From NCBI GenBank assembly GCA_963169565.1, contig CAUJDI010000056.1, forward strand, positions 1 through 64,000: DNA of 64,000 bases, given 5' to 3'. Positions 6,859-16,334 of the stretch are shown here, piece by piece (within the stretch, counting starts at the first letter, position 1; each line of letters starts with the position of its first letter). The notes beneath the pieces are model-generated. The model saw only the letters and a list, made by a program, of their open reading frames with translations, had not been told where the DNA came from and made no database searches. This DNA comes from Bacillota bacterium. GTDB lineage: Bacteria; Bacillota; Clostridia; Christensenellales; Aristaeellaceae. The position numbers were made by a program, and so were the translations under genes.

Positions 6859-9102
6859 TTACTCTAAAGTAAAATCAAAGTAGTTCTGGGAGAGGATCGC
6901 ACCGTCATCCGCAACAATGGACATGTTGATCCTGTACCCCTTGCCGGCTTCTTCCTTTGGCGCTGGCCAGATGATGTGGTCGGCGATCTCCGCTGAATCC
7001 TCCAAAAGGGTCAAGACATAATCGTGCTCCCTGACGGTTCTTCCGGTGCTTTGCTCGATGATCTCCCAGCGGATGCGCGCCCTGTCGACCGTATGATAAT
7101 GGTCATTGATGATCCAGACCCGGGCGGTGAAGCTCTCTCCGGCCTTGAACACTTTCTTCCGGCCCAGCACATAGGGCGACATGCAGGGCTCCAGGGAGAT
7201 CAGCACCGGTGTGTACACCATCTGCATGGCGTCATATGCCTTGTAGGGGCGGCGATAATAGTCCAGCAGTCCGGATCCGATCATCGGGCAGGCGTCGCAC
7301 CAATAGTACAGGTACATCGTGCCTACGGGGTTGTACTTGCGCTGACGGAGAAACTCGATCTGTTCCTTGACCGAGATCGCCTCATACTCCTGGGTGTTAT
7401 TGATGAACTCCTCAATGGAACGGCCGAGCTCGACCTTTGCGAACTTGAAGGTGTTGGAATAGAACAGGCCCCAGTACTCCCAGAGGTCCCAGTCCGTGAT
7501 CGGCCACAGCTTGTCCTCGGGGATGAAGGTTTTCAGCGTTTCCAGGCAGGGCAGGGACTGCGAACCGAACTCCACGATGTTGGGCGGGATGATCTTGTCC
7601 TTCACGTTCGTATCGCCGTCGGAGCAGCAGCCTGTCATGATGTTCATGACGCCTTCGCGGTAATCGCCCAGATGCACCCAGCGTGTGGGATCGACTGACT
7701 TGAGGGTCTCCTTCAGGATCTGGCAGAGACGGAAGTAGTTGTTCGGCTTGTCCGGCAGGAAATAGATCTCCGGCTCCTTGTAGACCGACCACATGCCCAT
7801 GCAGGCGTGGCTGGTGAGCATGCAGCCCATGTCCCGAATCATATCGGACGCGCGCATGATCAGGTCGTCATCGTCACTGACGCAGTAATGCAGTGGAAAG
7901 ACCTGCCACATCAGAAGCCCGAGCTCGTCGCAGATGCGGTATACGCCATCCTTCTCCACGTGGCTGCCGATACGGATCGCATTGATGTTCATCCGGATCA
8001 TCTTGCTGAAATCCGCCTGCCACATCTCCTCGTTGGCCTCGCTCATCCAGAGGCTGGAAATATAGCGCATGCCCCGCAGGAAGATGCGTTTCCCGTTCAG
8101 GTACCACTTGCCGTACTTCTCGTCGTACTCAATATCCTTGATGCCAAAGCGCATCGTTACTTCGTCTTTTGCCATGCGAAGCCTCAGGGAATACAGGTGC
8201 GGGAAACCATGATCCCAGGTCCACCACAGCTTCGCGTCCTTCACGGTGACGACGAACTTGAATGTCGTATTGCCAGGCGGGAGTACAAGCTCCTTCCTGC
8301 GGCGATGAAGCTCGTCGCCTGCAAAATTGGCTGGCGAAATCAATGCTTCGATCGCGGTGGAAACGGTAACCCCGGTCGTATTGCTGACCGTGACATCCAG
8401 ACAGACCATCGCCTCGCCGGTCGGCTTGTCCTTTCCGTCGCCCTGCCAGTCTTTCCTGAGTACCGTCTTGGTGGTGATCTTGCAGTACGCGATGAAGATC
8501 TCGGGGCGGATGACCAGCGTCACTTCATCCCAGATCCCGGCCGAATTGCCGTCCTGCCTGAAGGACGTCATCGAACCCGGACGGTGCATCGCATCGATCA
8601 TGTGCCCCTTGATCTGCGTGATGGCCTTGGCCTGATGGCGCTGGTATTTCTCCGACAGGGGGGTATCCCTGTCCATGCCCGCGTTGATGTACTCGGTTTC
8701 GTCCCGGGGCGCGCCGTCCCTGACGACAAGCACGTTGTTTTCGCTCCGCAGAATGCCGGTGACGTCAAACTCGAAGGGATTGAAGATTCCCTCGTGTGAT
8801 CCCAGGAACACGTCGTTGAGCCAGACGTCGGCATAATAATCGACCGCGCCGAAGCGGAGGAACACCTGATCCTGCGGATTTCCTGAATGAAAATCGAAGG
8901 AGGTGCGAAACCAGACCGTTCCAAAATAATCCCCGATCTCGGTCAAGTACCAATTGTTCGGTACTTTGATCATTTTCCATGCGGTGACGTCCGCGTCGGA
9001 CGCCTGGAAGCCAAGTTCCTCGCCCTGCAGCGTTTCGTCGATCCTGTACAACCAAGACCCTGAGAGATCTATCTTCTGTCTGCCCTCATGAAGCATAATC
9101 AA
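6859..9102 (-). CDS. Glycoside hydrolase family 2-type protein, paralog B
   Basis: This 747-residue protein has no signal peptide, so it acts in the cytoplasm on imported glycosides. The order is sugar-binding jelly roll (WFRTSFDF, YYADVWLNDVFLG), immunoglobulin-like domain, then a catalytic barrel (LRGMRYISSLW onwards). The likely acid/base is E443 (MWSVYKEPE) and the nucleophile E511 (IVEFG). The residue before the acid/base, normally Asn in clan GH-A, is Lys here. The start is TTG at 9102, with AGTAGG 8 nt upstream; ATG at 9096 is the alternative. It is clearly paralogous to the next gene over its full length. Substrate unknown. Confidence 0.88.
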   Translation of the reverse strand: MIMLHEGRQKIDLSGSWLYRIDETLQGEELGFQASDADVTAWKMIKVPNNWYLTEIGDYFGTVWFRTSFDFHSGNPQDQVFLRFGAVDYYADVWLNDVFLGSHEGIFNPFEFDVTGILRSENNVLVVRDGAPRDETEYINAGMDRDTPLSEKYQRHQAKAITQIKGHMIDAMHRPGSMTSFRQDGNSAGIWDEVTLVIRPEIFIAYCKITTKTVLRKDWQGDGKDKPTGEAMVCLDVTVSNTTGVTVSTAIEALISPANFAGDELHRRRKELVLPPGNTTFKFVVTVKDAKLWWTWDHGFPHLYSLRLRMAKDEVTMRFGIKDIEYDEKYGKWYLNGKRIFLRGMRYISSLWMSEANEEMWQADFSKMIRMNINAIRIGSHVEKDGVYRICDELGLLMWQVFPLHYCVSDDDDLIMRASDMIRDMGCMLTSHACMGMWSVYKEPEIYFLPDKPNNYFRLCQILKETLKSVDPTRWVHLGDYREGVMNIMTGCCSDGDTNVKDKIIPPNIVEFGSQSLPCLETLKTFIPEDKLWPITDWDLWEYWGLFYSNTFKFAKVELGRSIEEFINNTQEYEAISVKEQIEFLRQRKYNPVGTMYLYYWCDACPMIGSGLLDYYRRPYKAYDAMQMVYTPVLISLEPCMSPYVLGRKKVFKAGESFTARVWIINDHYHTVDRARIRWEIIEQSTGRTVREHDYVLTLLEDSAEIADHIIWPAPKEEAGKGYRINMSIVADDGAILSQNYFDFTLE

Positions 9103-9128
9103 TTGGGATACCTACTTTCTGCAAGCCG

Positions 9129-11366
9129 TCAGTTGCATGCTTTGATGACTGTCTGGTTGGACGAAAGACGATTTCCTTCGGGATCCCTCGCATCCATCCT
9201 GATGACGTACTCGCCAATGTAATCCATAGGAATGATCCACTCGATCATGTCCAGCACCTTCGCAGAATCAGGCTTTAGCAGGACGTTGCATCGATTCCCA
9301 TACAATGCTTCATCGCTGCCCTTCCGGCAGATCTGCCAGGAAATTTCGGCCTGTACTTCATGGAAATGATCATTGTTCACCCAAACCTTGCCGATGAACT
9401 TCTCACCGCGGTTGTACTTTTTGTCCCTCCCGATCAGATAAGGCGTCCGATTCCATTCCAGGCTGACCAGAACCTGCGTATAGACCGATTTCATCGAATC
9501 ATACACCTGATAGGGTTCCCTGTAATAATCCAGCAGACCGGAGCCCATGATCGGGCAGGCATCGCTCCAGTAGTACAGATACATGGATGCGACAGGCCGG
9601 TACTTACGCTGCCGCAGGACCTCGATCTGCTCCTTGACCACCAAGGCCTCGTAGCGCTGGGAGTTGTCAATGAACTCCTCCAGGGAATGGCCAAGCTCCA
9701 CGCGTCCGCGCTTGAACTGGTTGCGGTAAAACAGGCCCCAGTATTCCCAGACATCCCAGTCGATCGGCCAGAGCTTGTCCACAGGGATGAATTTCTTCAG
9801 GCTTTTCAGGCAAGGGATCGAATCGGCTCCGAACTCAACGATATTCGGCGCGAACTCTGTCTTTAGAATATCTTTGTCCCCGTCCTGGCAGGAGCCGATC
9901 ATGATGTTCTGGACGCCTTCGCGGTAATCGCCTTTGTGGATCCAGCGGATGGGATCGACCGAGCCCAAGGTCTCCTTGAGCACTTCACAGAGCCTGAAAT
10001 AAACGTTGGGCATGTTGGGAAGCGCATAGATCTCAGGTTCCTTGTAGACAGACCACATTCCCATGCAGGCATGGTTGGTAAGCATATATCCCATGTCGCG
10101 CATCATGTCAGACGCCCGGTCGATCACCTCGTCAGAGTCGTCGATGACGTAGTGCAGCGGGAACACCTGCCACATCAGCAGCCCCATCTCATCGCAGAGT
10201 TTGTAGAAACCGTCCTTCTCCACGTGGCTGCCGATACGGATGGAATTGATGTCCATGTCAAGCATTTTTTTGAGGTCCGCTCGCCACATCTCCTCGTTGG
10301 CCTCGCTCATCCAGAGGCTTGAGATATACCGCATGCCCCTTAAAAAGATCTTCTTGCCGTTGAGGTACCATTGTCCGTCCGCGTCGGTCTGGACTTCCTT
10401 GATACCGATCGTGAGCGAAACCCTGTCCGCTTCGAGGCTGAAGTCTGCAGCGTAGAGGTGCGGAAAGCCGTGGTCCCAGGTCCACCACAGCCTGACATCT
10501 TCAAGCGTGACAAACAGCTTGAAGACGTTGTCCCCAGGCTGTACGACCACGTTTCTGGTGATGGCGGCGGACTTTCCGCCTTCAAAGTTTGAGGGCTTCA
10601 CATGAAGGGCGATCGCGGTCTTTACAGCATTCTTTTCCCTGTTGTGTACATATACATCAAACGCGGCCAGTCCGGTGCCGTCCTGTTTGTCCTGCTGATC
10701 CCCCAGCCAGTCCTTTTTATAACCGATCTTCGTATAGGACTTGACATAGCTGATGTGGATATCCGGTTTTACTACGAGCGTCACCGACCCCCATATACCG
10801 CCCGAATTGCCGTCCTGACGGAAGGAAGTCATCGCGCCGGGGCGGTGCATCGCCTCCACCATGTGCCCCTTGATCTGGGTGATGCCCTTGGACTGGTGGA
10901 ATTTATAAGGGTCTGACAGCGGTGTGGCTTCCTTGTCCGTAAGGATATAATCGGTTTTGTCCTTCGGCGCGCTGTCACGCAGGACGATGACGTTTTTTCT
11001 GTCATGGTGGATGAAGTCCGTGACGTCATACTCGAAACTGTTGAACATCCCCTCATGGTATCCAAGATACTGGCCGTTGACCCACACCTCGCTGATGTAA
11101 TCAACACCTTCAAAGCGAAGATATAGATTGCTGCCCTTCAGTTCCCCGGGTACGTCAAACTCCCTGAAATACCAGATGGTACCAAAATAGTCGCCGATCT
11201 CTTCCGTCAGATACCAGTTGTGCGGGACCTTGATGTCGCGCCACGCGGAACGATCCTGGGACTCCAGATAATAACTCTGCCGTTTGCCGACATCGTTCTG
11301 ATCGAGCCTGTATTTCCACACTCCGTCCAGAACAAGCCGAGGCCTGTCGTATAATTCACAGTACAT
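9129..11366 (-). CDS. Glycoside hydrolase family 2-type protein, paralog A
   Basis: Start chosen at ATG 11366 (MYCELYDRPRL), with ATAGGAGCGG just upstream; this overlaps the PPC gene end slightly less than longer alternatives. The 745-residue cytoplasmic protein matches paralog B along its length, including the unusual YKEPE acid/base segment (E443) and the VEFG nucleophile (E511) at identical positions. Sugar-binding and Ig-like domains precede the barrel. Two nearly co-linear copies in one operon suggest cleavage of two linkages or two related aglycones. The Asn-to-Lys change before E443 is shared, so it is an inherited subfamily trait rather than a random mutation. Confidence 0.88.
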   Translation of the reverse strand: MYCELYDRPRLVLDGVWKYRLDQNDVGKRQSYYLESQDRSAWRDIKVPHNWYLTEEIGDYFGTIWYFREFDVPGELKGSNLYLRFEGVDYISEVWVNGQYLGYHEGMFNSFEYDVTDFIHHDRKNVIVLRDSAPKDKTDYILTDKEATPLSDPYKFHQSKGITQIKGHMVEAMHRPGAMTSFRQDGNSGGIWGSVTLVVKPDIHISYVKSYTKIGYKKDWLGDQQDKQDGTGLAAFDVYVHNREKNAVKTAIALHVKPSNFEGGKSAAITRNVVVQPGDNVFKLFVTLEDVRLWWTWDHGFPHLYAADFSLEADRVSLTIGIKEVQTDADGQWYLNGKKIFLRGMRYISSLWMSEANEEMWRADLKKMLDMDINSIRIGSHVEKDGFYKLCDEMGLLMWQVFPLHYVIDDSDEVIDRASDMMRDMGYMLTNHACMGMWSVYKEPEIYALPNMPNVYFRLCEVLKETLGSVDPIRWIHKGDYREGVQNIMIGSCQDGDKDILKTEFAPNIVEFGADSIPCLKSLKKFIPVDKLWPIDWDVWEYWGLFYRNQFKRGRVELGHSLEEFIDNSQRYEALVVKEQIEVLRQRKYRPVASMYLYYWSDACPIMGSGLLDYYREPYQVYDSMKSVYTQVLVSLEWNRTPYLIGRDKKYNRGEKFIGKVWVNNDHFHEVQAEISWQICRKGSDEALYGNRCNVLLKPDSAKVLDMIEWIIPMDYIGEYVIRMDARDPEGNRLSSNQTVIKACN

Positions 11367-11397
11367 ATTGACCGCTCCTATCAACGTTTCTTCCGGA

Positions 11398-11826
11398 TCA
11401 GAGCTCAAAGATCTTCCTGACGTTTTCCTTGGTCAGCCTTCTCTCCAGAGCGAAACCGGGCATTTCCACCAGGGTGATCTCAGCCAGGTAGAGGACTTCC
11501 GTGCCATGTTCCAGGTGCCCGGCCAATACGCCGTTCCTGTCGGCGATCGTGAAATGGAAATGCGCGACGCCGTTGATCACCGTCCCGGATATACCGCCGA
11601 ATTCGAACACGCCCTTCTCGTCAAAAAACAAATCCTCGGCCTTCTCACCCAAAGAGGTTGGCTTGTGGTAACAAAGCCGCTGAGCGGATCCGATGCCGCT
11701 GGCAACGTAGGCATTCCGGATGCCCATTTCCTTCAGGGACGCCTCGACGCTTTCGATGATTTTTTCACCGCGTTCCAGCTCGAGGATCACGATTCTTCCA
11801 AAGTTTTCCGAAACGTATCTTTTCAC
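11398..11826 (-). CDS. PPC (DUF296) domain protein, first paralog
   Basis: The preferred start is GTG at 11826, with CAGGAG 8-10 nt upstream, giving about 142 residues; a longer reading from 11919 lacks a ribosome site. The PPC/DUF296 fold is indicated by GIRNAYVASGIGSAQRL, GGISGTVINGVAHFHFTIAD and AGHLEHGTEVLYLAEITLVE. In plants this domain occurs in AT-hook proteins; bacterial stand-alone versions form trimers and their role is unknown. It is the first gene of the left wing, and a second paralog begins the right wing (15854-16282), so it may sense or bind a pathway ligand. That role is inference only. Confidence 0.82.
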   Translation of the reverse strand: MKRYVSENFGRIVILELERGEKIIESVEASLKEMGIRNAYVASGIGSAQRLCYHKPTSLGEKAEDLFFDEKGVFEFGGISGTVINGVAHFHFTIADRNGVLAGHLEHGTEVLYLAEITLVEMPGFALERRLTKENVRKIFEL

Positions 11827-12166
11827 TTGATTGCGCTCCTGTGTAAAAAATTTCGAGCTATAGAGTTTATACGCAGCGAGTATTGCATACATTTTTTTTG
11901 AATGCAACACGCGCCCCATCCATCAGCCGGACAGCATACTGAAAGATTGTTTCCTATGAGCATTCATCCGTTTGGACATAATACCGGCGCTTTGTCCAAC
12001 TCATTCCATAATGTTTTTTTATTGTACATGCTGTTTGTTTTTGATCCGGTAGTGTCGCTTCCTCAGCCATACACCATATGCTATACTGGCTGTGCAAATA
12101 TGAAAAGATAAATGGAGTGTTTGCGGCTTTTATCGGCTGCAGGCACGTCAGATCAGGGGTGTACAT
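11827..12166. other. Divergent control region between left-wing operon and yesM-like gene
   Basis: This intergenic stretch separates the minus-strand operon from the plus-strand kinase. It holds a minus-strand promoter with an inverted repeat (11879-11907). A TATACT box at 12082-12087 has no good -35 but may serve the kinase gene. The small frames within it have no ribosome sites and I take them as chance. Confidence 0.5.
11879..11907 (-). promoter_or_regulatory. Candidate left-wing operon promoter with TTGCAT/ATGCAA inverted repeat
   Basis: On the minus strand TTGCAT (11907-11902) and AATACT (11884-11879) are spaced by 17 nt. TTGCAT at 11883-11888 and ATGCAA at 11902-11907 form an inverted repeat spanning the promoter. 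It lies about 55 nt upstream of the PPC gene start and could be an operator for the YesN-type regulator. Confidence 0.5.
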
Positions 12167-13951
12167 GTGGTGATCCATACACTCAAAGGCAGGCTGATAC
12201 TAACCTTTACACTCATCCTGGCACTGGCCGCGGTGCTTACATTTCTTCTCTATTCTGATTATTCAAGGGCGCTGGTCGAGCGCAATCTTGTCAGCGCGAC
12301 ATCGAGCAGCATCCGCTTCATCATGGACAATGTGGACCGGAAGCTTGATGAGTGCAGGAATCTTTCTGACTGGATCTTCGTCAACCGCTACATCGACAAG
12401 ATGCTTGTGCGGAATTACGGGAGCCCCATCAACAATTTGGACCGCGATGTTTCCGCCGCGATGAAAACCATCAGTGACCGAATCACAAGCTCCACGATCA
12501 GCGATGACGTTCTGGGGATCATCATTCAAGGAGACAACGGCGTCATCCTGAGCAGCGGAGAAGAGGCATACTATACGTCCCTGGATACCCTGTCCTCCCA
12601 GGACTGGGTGCTTGCTTCCAAAAATCGGATGACCTTCTCCTGGGTAGGGTTGAAGCCGAACCTTTCCCGCCAGCACGCCAGCGGATTTTGCCTCCCCATC
12701 GCACGAGCTGTCATCTACTCGGACACCCGAAAACAGATCGGATGGCAATACATCAGCTTTTCCGCCAGCGTGATCGGCAGTGTTCTTCTGGATCTGCGGC
12801 AACCGAAAGGCTATGACCTCTTTCTGGTCGACAAGACCGGCAATGTGATTTACAGCAACCGTGCCGGTCTCCTGGGCACTGTCCTAAGCAACGAGCAAGC
12901 GCTTAAAAAGCTTGGCGAGGATCCTGGGGACACATATTTTCCCGTCACCTTTGAGGGCAGCAAGGCGCTCGCGTTTACCGCCCGCTCTTCCTATGGGAGT
13001 TTTTACGCGATGCAGTTTGTGGATGATTCCCTTCTTGAAAGCGAAAAGGCAGTCGCATCCCGCGACGCGCTTTGGAACATCCTGATCATCATTGGACTTG
13101 GCTCGGTGCTGGCTGCAATGATCACCAGCACGCTCACCCGCCCGATCGGCTTGCTGATGAAACGCATGCAGGCCATTGCGAGCGGTGATTTTGAGCAAGT
13201 CAAGGAAATCGAGGGTGATCACGAACTGGGCAGGCTTGGCAAGGGAATGAACCAAATGGCGGCCGAACTTCAGGAGCTCATCCTGAAGGCCAAGGAAGAT
13301 GAGAAGAAAAAGAGCGTTCTGGAGTTCAAGGTTCTGCAGAACCAGATCAATCCTCACTTCGTCTACAATGTGCTCAACTCAGTCAAGATGATGGCGCTCA
13401 TTCAGAAGTCGACCGGGATCTACAACATGGTGACCTCGCTTGGGGTTCTGCTCAAGGAGGTCTCAAAAGGCGCCTCAGATCTTATTCCACTTAAGGAAGA
13501 GCTATACTTGCTTGATAAATACCTCGATATCCAGATCGTACGCCGGAATGGACTGCTCAAATCGGTCTTCGACGTATCCGAGGATTCGCTTTCCTGTCTG
13601 ATTCCGAAGTTCACGCTTCAGCCGATCGTTGAAAACGCCATCGTGCACGGATTGTCGGACAAGCGTGGTATGGGGATCATCGAAATCAGGGGATGGCTGG
13701 AAAAGGATATGCTTTGGATCACGATCCGCGACAACGGCGTCGGGATCCCACCGGAGAAACTGCCCACGCTGCTGGAGGAGAGAGAGGAAAGCAGGGGGCT
13801 ATACTACAATGGCGTTGGATTGTCCAATGTCGCGCAGAGACTCCGGATGGTTTTCAGCGGCGACTGCTCACTTGACTTTTCCAGCGAGCTTGGAGGGTAT
13901 ACGCTCGTCAGTCTCCGTATTCCTGTAACGAGAAAGGTGGACGAGGCATGA
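12167..13951 (+). CDS. YesM-type sensor histidine kinase
   Basis: The 594-residue protein begins at GTG 12167 after AGGGGTG. A first membrane helix (about residues 10-27) and a second (about 300-322) enclose a ~270-residue extracytoplasmic sensor domain. A HAMP linker, the His_kinase domain (NQINPHFVYNVLNS, phospho-accepting H397) and an HATPase domain (DNGVGIPPEKLPT) follow. YesM kinases pair with YesN AraC-type regulators and control sugar ABC importer operons. The gene overlaps the regulator by 4 bp and sits between the two transporter wings, so it probably senses the external sugar or a loaded binding protein. Confidence 0.93.
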   Translation: MVIHTLKGRLILTFTLILALAAVLTFLLYSDYSRALVERNLVSATSSSIRFIMDNVDRKLDECRNLSDWIFVNRYIDKMLVRNYGSPINNLDRDVSAAMKTISDRITSSTISDDVLGIIIQGDNGVILSSGEEAYYTSLDTLSSQDWVLASKNRMTFSWVGLKPNLSRQHASGFCLPIARAVIYSDTRKQIGWQYISFSASVIGSVLLDLRQPKGYDLFLVDKTGNVIYSNRAGLLGTVLSNEQALKKLGEDPGDTYFPVTFEGSKALAFTARSSYGSFYAMQFVDDSLLESEKAVASRDALWNILIIIGLGSVLAAMITSTLTRPIGLLMKRMQAIASGDFEQVKEIEGDHELGRLGKGMNQMAAELQELILKAKEDEKKKSVLEFKVLQNQINPHFVYNVLNSVKMMALIQKSTGIYNMVTSLGVLLKEVSKGASDLIPLKEELYLLDKYLDIQIVRRNGLLKSVFDVSEDSLSCLIPKFTLQPIVENAIVHGLSDKRGMGIIEIRGWLEKDMLWITIRDNGVGIPPEKLPTLLEEREESRGLYYNGVGLSNVAQRLRMVFSGDCSLDFSSELGGYTLVSLRIPVTRKVDEA

Positions 13952-15516
13952 TCCGTGTCCTGCTGGTTGATGACGAGGCGCTTGTCCGCGTGGGCCTCAA
14001 ATCTCTCGTCCCGTGGAACGAACTCGGCTACGAAGTCGTCGGCGAAGCGGCCGGCGGGGAAATCGCCCTGACGCTTCTGGATACGCTGCGTCCGCAGCTG
14101 ATGATCACCGACATCGTCATGCCGCGGCTCAGCGGGACGGAACTGATCCGGATAGCAAAGAAAAAATACCCTGAACTGATCGTCATCGCCCTTTCAGGCT
14201 ACAACGAATACGACCTGGTCCGTGAAGCAATGAAAAACGGCGCCACCGATTATCTGCTCAAGCTTAACCTCAGCAGCGAATCGCTTTCGGAGCTGCTGAC
14301 GGAGCTGCGCCAGGAACATGGCCTCCCGGATGAACCTGCGGATGGGAACGGCGATAAGGACAGCAAGCTTGCGCTCCGGCATCAGATCAAGCAGGCCATC
14401 GGTTTTGAAGGCGGGAGCGGAGGGCGGGAGATCATTCTGCCTGTGAACGTGCAGGGAAACCTGATGACGCTTGGATTTATCAACAGCAACCTGTATACGG
14501 GCATGGAGCGTTACTCGCAGCAGGATGCCAAGCACCTTGAAATGACGATCGTGGATATTCTGGAGGAGATCCTTGCCAATTTCTATCCAGGGTGCGCGCT
14601 TGTGTGGTGCGGTGGCGCGTTCGTCCTGCTCTTGTTCGCCGAATCCTTCGAGCGAGGGCAGCTTGACTTGATGGGCAAGGCGATGCTGCAGATGCTCAAG
14701 ACCTATGTCAACATCGACTCAGCAGTCGCCTTCAGCGACCCTTTCCGTTCCCCTTTGGAGATCGAACCCGGATTCAAGCAGGCCAGGCACGCGATACGCC
14801 GAATTTTCAGGAGCGGTTATCACACCGTTCATTTTGCCGATGATGCGGATCCCCAGCCTTCACATACGGAAAGAGATCCGCTTCTTGTTGAGAGCCTCAG
14901 CCGCGCGCTGATCCTCCAGGATACGGAGGTGCAGCAGACAGCATTCCGGAAGCTTGAGGAGTACATCCCATCGTTTGCCCAGCGCCGCGACGCCTGCGAT
15001 TGGGTCAACCAGATCGTGTGCATGTGTGACCTGGCGCTTGGGGAAGGATTCGCAGCGTTCAGGCAGGGATCATCGCTTGCACTGGAACAGATCTACCTGT
15101 TCAGGACGGCGGATGAACTTGCCGGATGGTTCAGACAGTATGCGGAGCTGGTGACAGATTATCAGGGCGTGGAAAGCAGGAAGCAAACACACCCGCTGAT
15201 CAGAAAGGCGAAACGGTACGTACAGGAGCACATCAGCGAACAGATCGCGCTGAACGACGTCGCTGCCTTTCTGGGCATCAGCGCGGGGTACTTCTCAACG
15301 CTGTTTGCGAAGTCTGTCGGAACCAACTTCAAGGAGTACGTCAACCAGGCGAAGATTGAACGCGCCAAGGAAATCCTGCGCGAGGGCGGCCACAGGATCT
15401 ATGAGACCGCATACCTGCTGGGCTTCGACAACGTATGTTATTTCAACAAACTATTTAAGAAACAGGCGGGCTGTACACCCGGGCAATACCAGAGCTACGC
15501 GGAAAGAGAACCGTAA
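13948..15516 (+). CDS. YesN-type response regulator with AraC DNA-binding domain
   Basis: The 522-residue regulator has an N-terminal receiver domain (VDDEALVRVG; phospho-acceptor D55 in ITDIVMP; switch Ser and Lys visible), a long linker of ~280 residues and a C-terminal AraC pair of helix-turn-helices (LNDVAAFLGISAGYFSTLFAKSVG and AYLLGFDNVCYFNKLFKKQAGCTPGQYQ). It is cotranscribed with the kinase (ATGA overlap). It likely activates one or both divergent wings; candidate target palindromes are at 11883-11907 and 15763-15777. Confidence 0.94.
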   Translation: MIRVLLVDDEALVRVGLKSLVPWNELGYEVVGEAAGGEIALTLLDTLRPQLMITDIVMPRLSGTELIRIAKKKYPELIVIALSGYNEYDLVREAMKNGATDYLLKLNLSSESLSELLTELRQEHGLPDEPADGNGDKDSKLALRHQIKQAIGFEGGSGGREIILPVNVQGNLMTLGFINSNLYTGMERYSQQDAKHLEMTIVDILEEILANFYPGCALVWCGGAFVLLLFAESFERGQLDLMGKAMLQMLKTYVNIDSAVAFSDPFRSPLEIEPGFKQARHAIRRIFRSGYHTVHFADDADPQPSHTERDPLLVESLSRALILQDTEVQQTAFRKLEEYIPSFAQRRDACDWVNQIVCMCDLALGEGFAAFRQGSSLALEQIYLFRTADELAGWFRQYAELVTDYQGVESRKQTHPLIRKAKRYVQEHISEQIALNDVAAFLGISAGYFSTLFAKSVGTNFKEYVNQAKIERAKEILREGGHRIYETAYLLGFDNVCYFNKLFKKQAGCTPGQYQSYAEREP

Positions 15517-15853
15517 ATGGGCTTCATCGAGGGATGAGGTCAGCCAGTGTAAGGAGAATACGGCAAGTACAGGTGGTCAGCCTCATCATGCGCTTTCCGG
15601 CCGCTTGATACCGCGGCATCGCCAATACCTCCTCTTCCGGGATCATCAGTCAGCTGTACTTGCCCTTCAATCTGCAAAAAGTACAAGAAAAATGAAAATG
15701 CGACATATTGCTTGCGAAGCTGCGAATGGATTTCGGTAATATCGTCAAGGTATCCGTATTCTGTGCATTGATTGCACGGCTCCCGCGGTTACAATAGATA
15801 TACAAATCGGTCAATAAATGTACATTATTGCTAAGAAACGGAGGCGGCAGAGA
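15517..15853. other. Intergenic control region of the right-wing operon
   Basis: No gene is supported here. It contains the palindrome and promoter described separately, and a near-palindrome around ATGTACAT (15811-15831) between that promoter and the PPC gene start, which may be another binding site. Confidence 0.5.
15763..15795 (+). promoter_or_regulatory. Right-wing promoter overlapped by a perfect palindrome
   Basis: GTGCA (15763-15767) and TGCAC (15773-15777) form a perfect inverted repeat over a 5-nt centre. It overlaps a TTGATT -35 box (15768-15773), and a TACAAT -10 box (15790-15795) follows at 16-nt spacing. The geometry suits an operator controlling the second importer operon. Confidence 0.5.
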
Positions 15854-16282
15854 ATGGTTCTATATTCAGGGGAAGGAACGGGCCGCGTACTGGTATTGGG
15901 GCTCAAGAGAGGCGATCTCCTTCTGGAAAGCATCGTCAAGGCGCTTAAGGATGCAAACATCCGGGATGCGATCATCACCGGCGCGATCGGTTCGCTGCAA
16001 AAGGCAGTGCTCCATAGGGTGATCGGGACCGGGCGCGAACCGGAAGACGAGTTCATTACGCTGGAGCGTCCGATGGAGTTGGCCTCCCTTCAAGGTCTGG
16101 TCGTGGACGGCGAACCCCACTTCCATATGGTCGTTTCAGATACGGATTCCGCCTACACGGGTCATCTGGAGAATGGGACCACTGTGCTGTACCTGACGGA
16201 AATCACCTTGCTGGAGGTCAGCGGCCTTTCGCTTGCCCGCCGCAAAAATGAGGACAACATCGCGACGCTCACCCCGCGCTGA
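15854..16282 (+). CDS. PPC (DUF296) domain protein, second paralog
   Basis: Start chosen at ATG 15854, 8 nt after GGAGGCGG, giving 142 residues. It shares the PPC pattern with the 11398-11826 gene: ANIRDAIITGAIGSLQKAV, LVVDGEPHFHMVVSD and TGHLENGTTVLYLTEITLLE. It opens the right-wing operon as its paralog opens the left wing. Function of stand-alone bacterial PPC proteins is not known; a role in ligand sensing or binding of a pathway intermediate is a guess. A CCCCCG/CGGGGG hairpin lies between it and the binding-protein gene. Confidence 0.82.
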   Translation: MVLYSGEGTGRVLVLGLKRGDLLLESIVKALKDANIRDAIITGAIGSLQKAVLHRVIGTGREPEDEFITLERPMELASLQGLVVDGEPHFHMVVSDTDSAYTGHLENGTTVLYLTEITLLEVSGLSLARRKNEDNIATLTPR

Positions 16283-16292
16283 GTGAACATTG

Positions 16293-16309
16293 CCCCCGGA
16301 CATCGGGGG
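16293..16309 (+). terminator. Small hairpin between PPC and binding-protein genes
   Basis: CCCCCG (16293-16298) and CGGGGG (16304-16309) enclose a 5-nt loop. No T-tract follows, so I expect attenuation or RNA processing rather than full termination. Confidence 0.45.
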
Positions 16310-16334
16310 TGATTGAATAAAGGAGGTTTACGCA

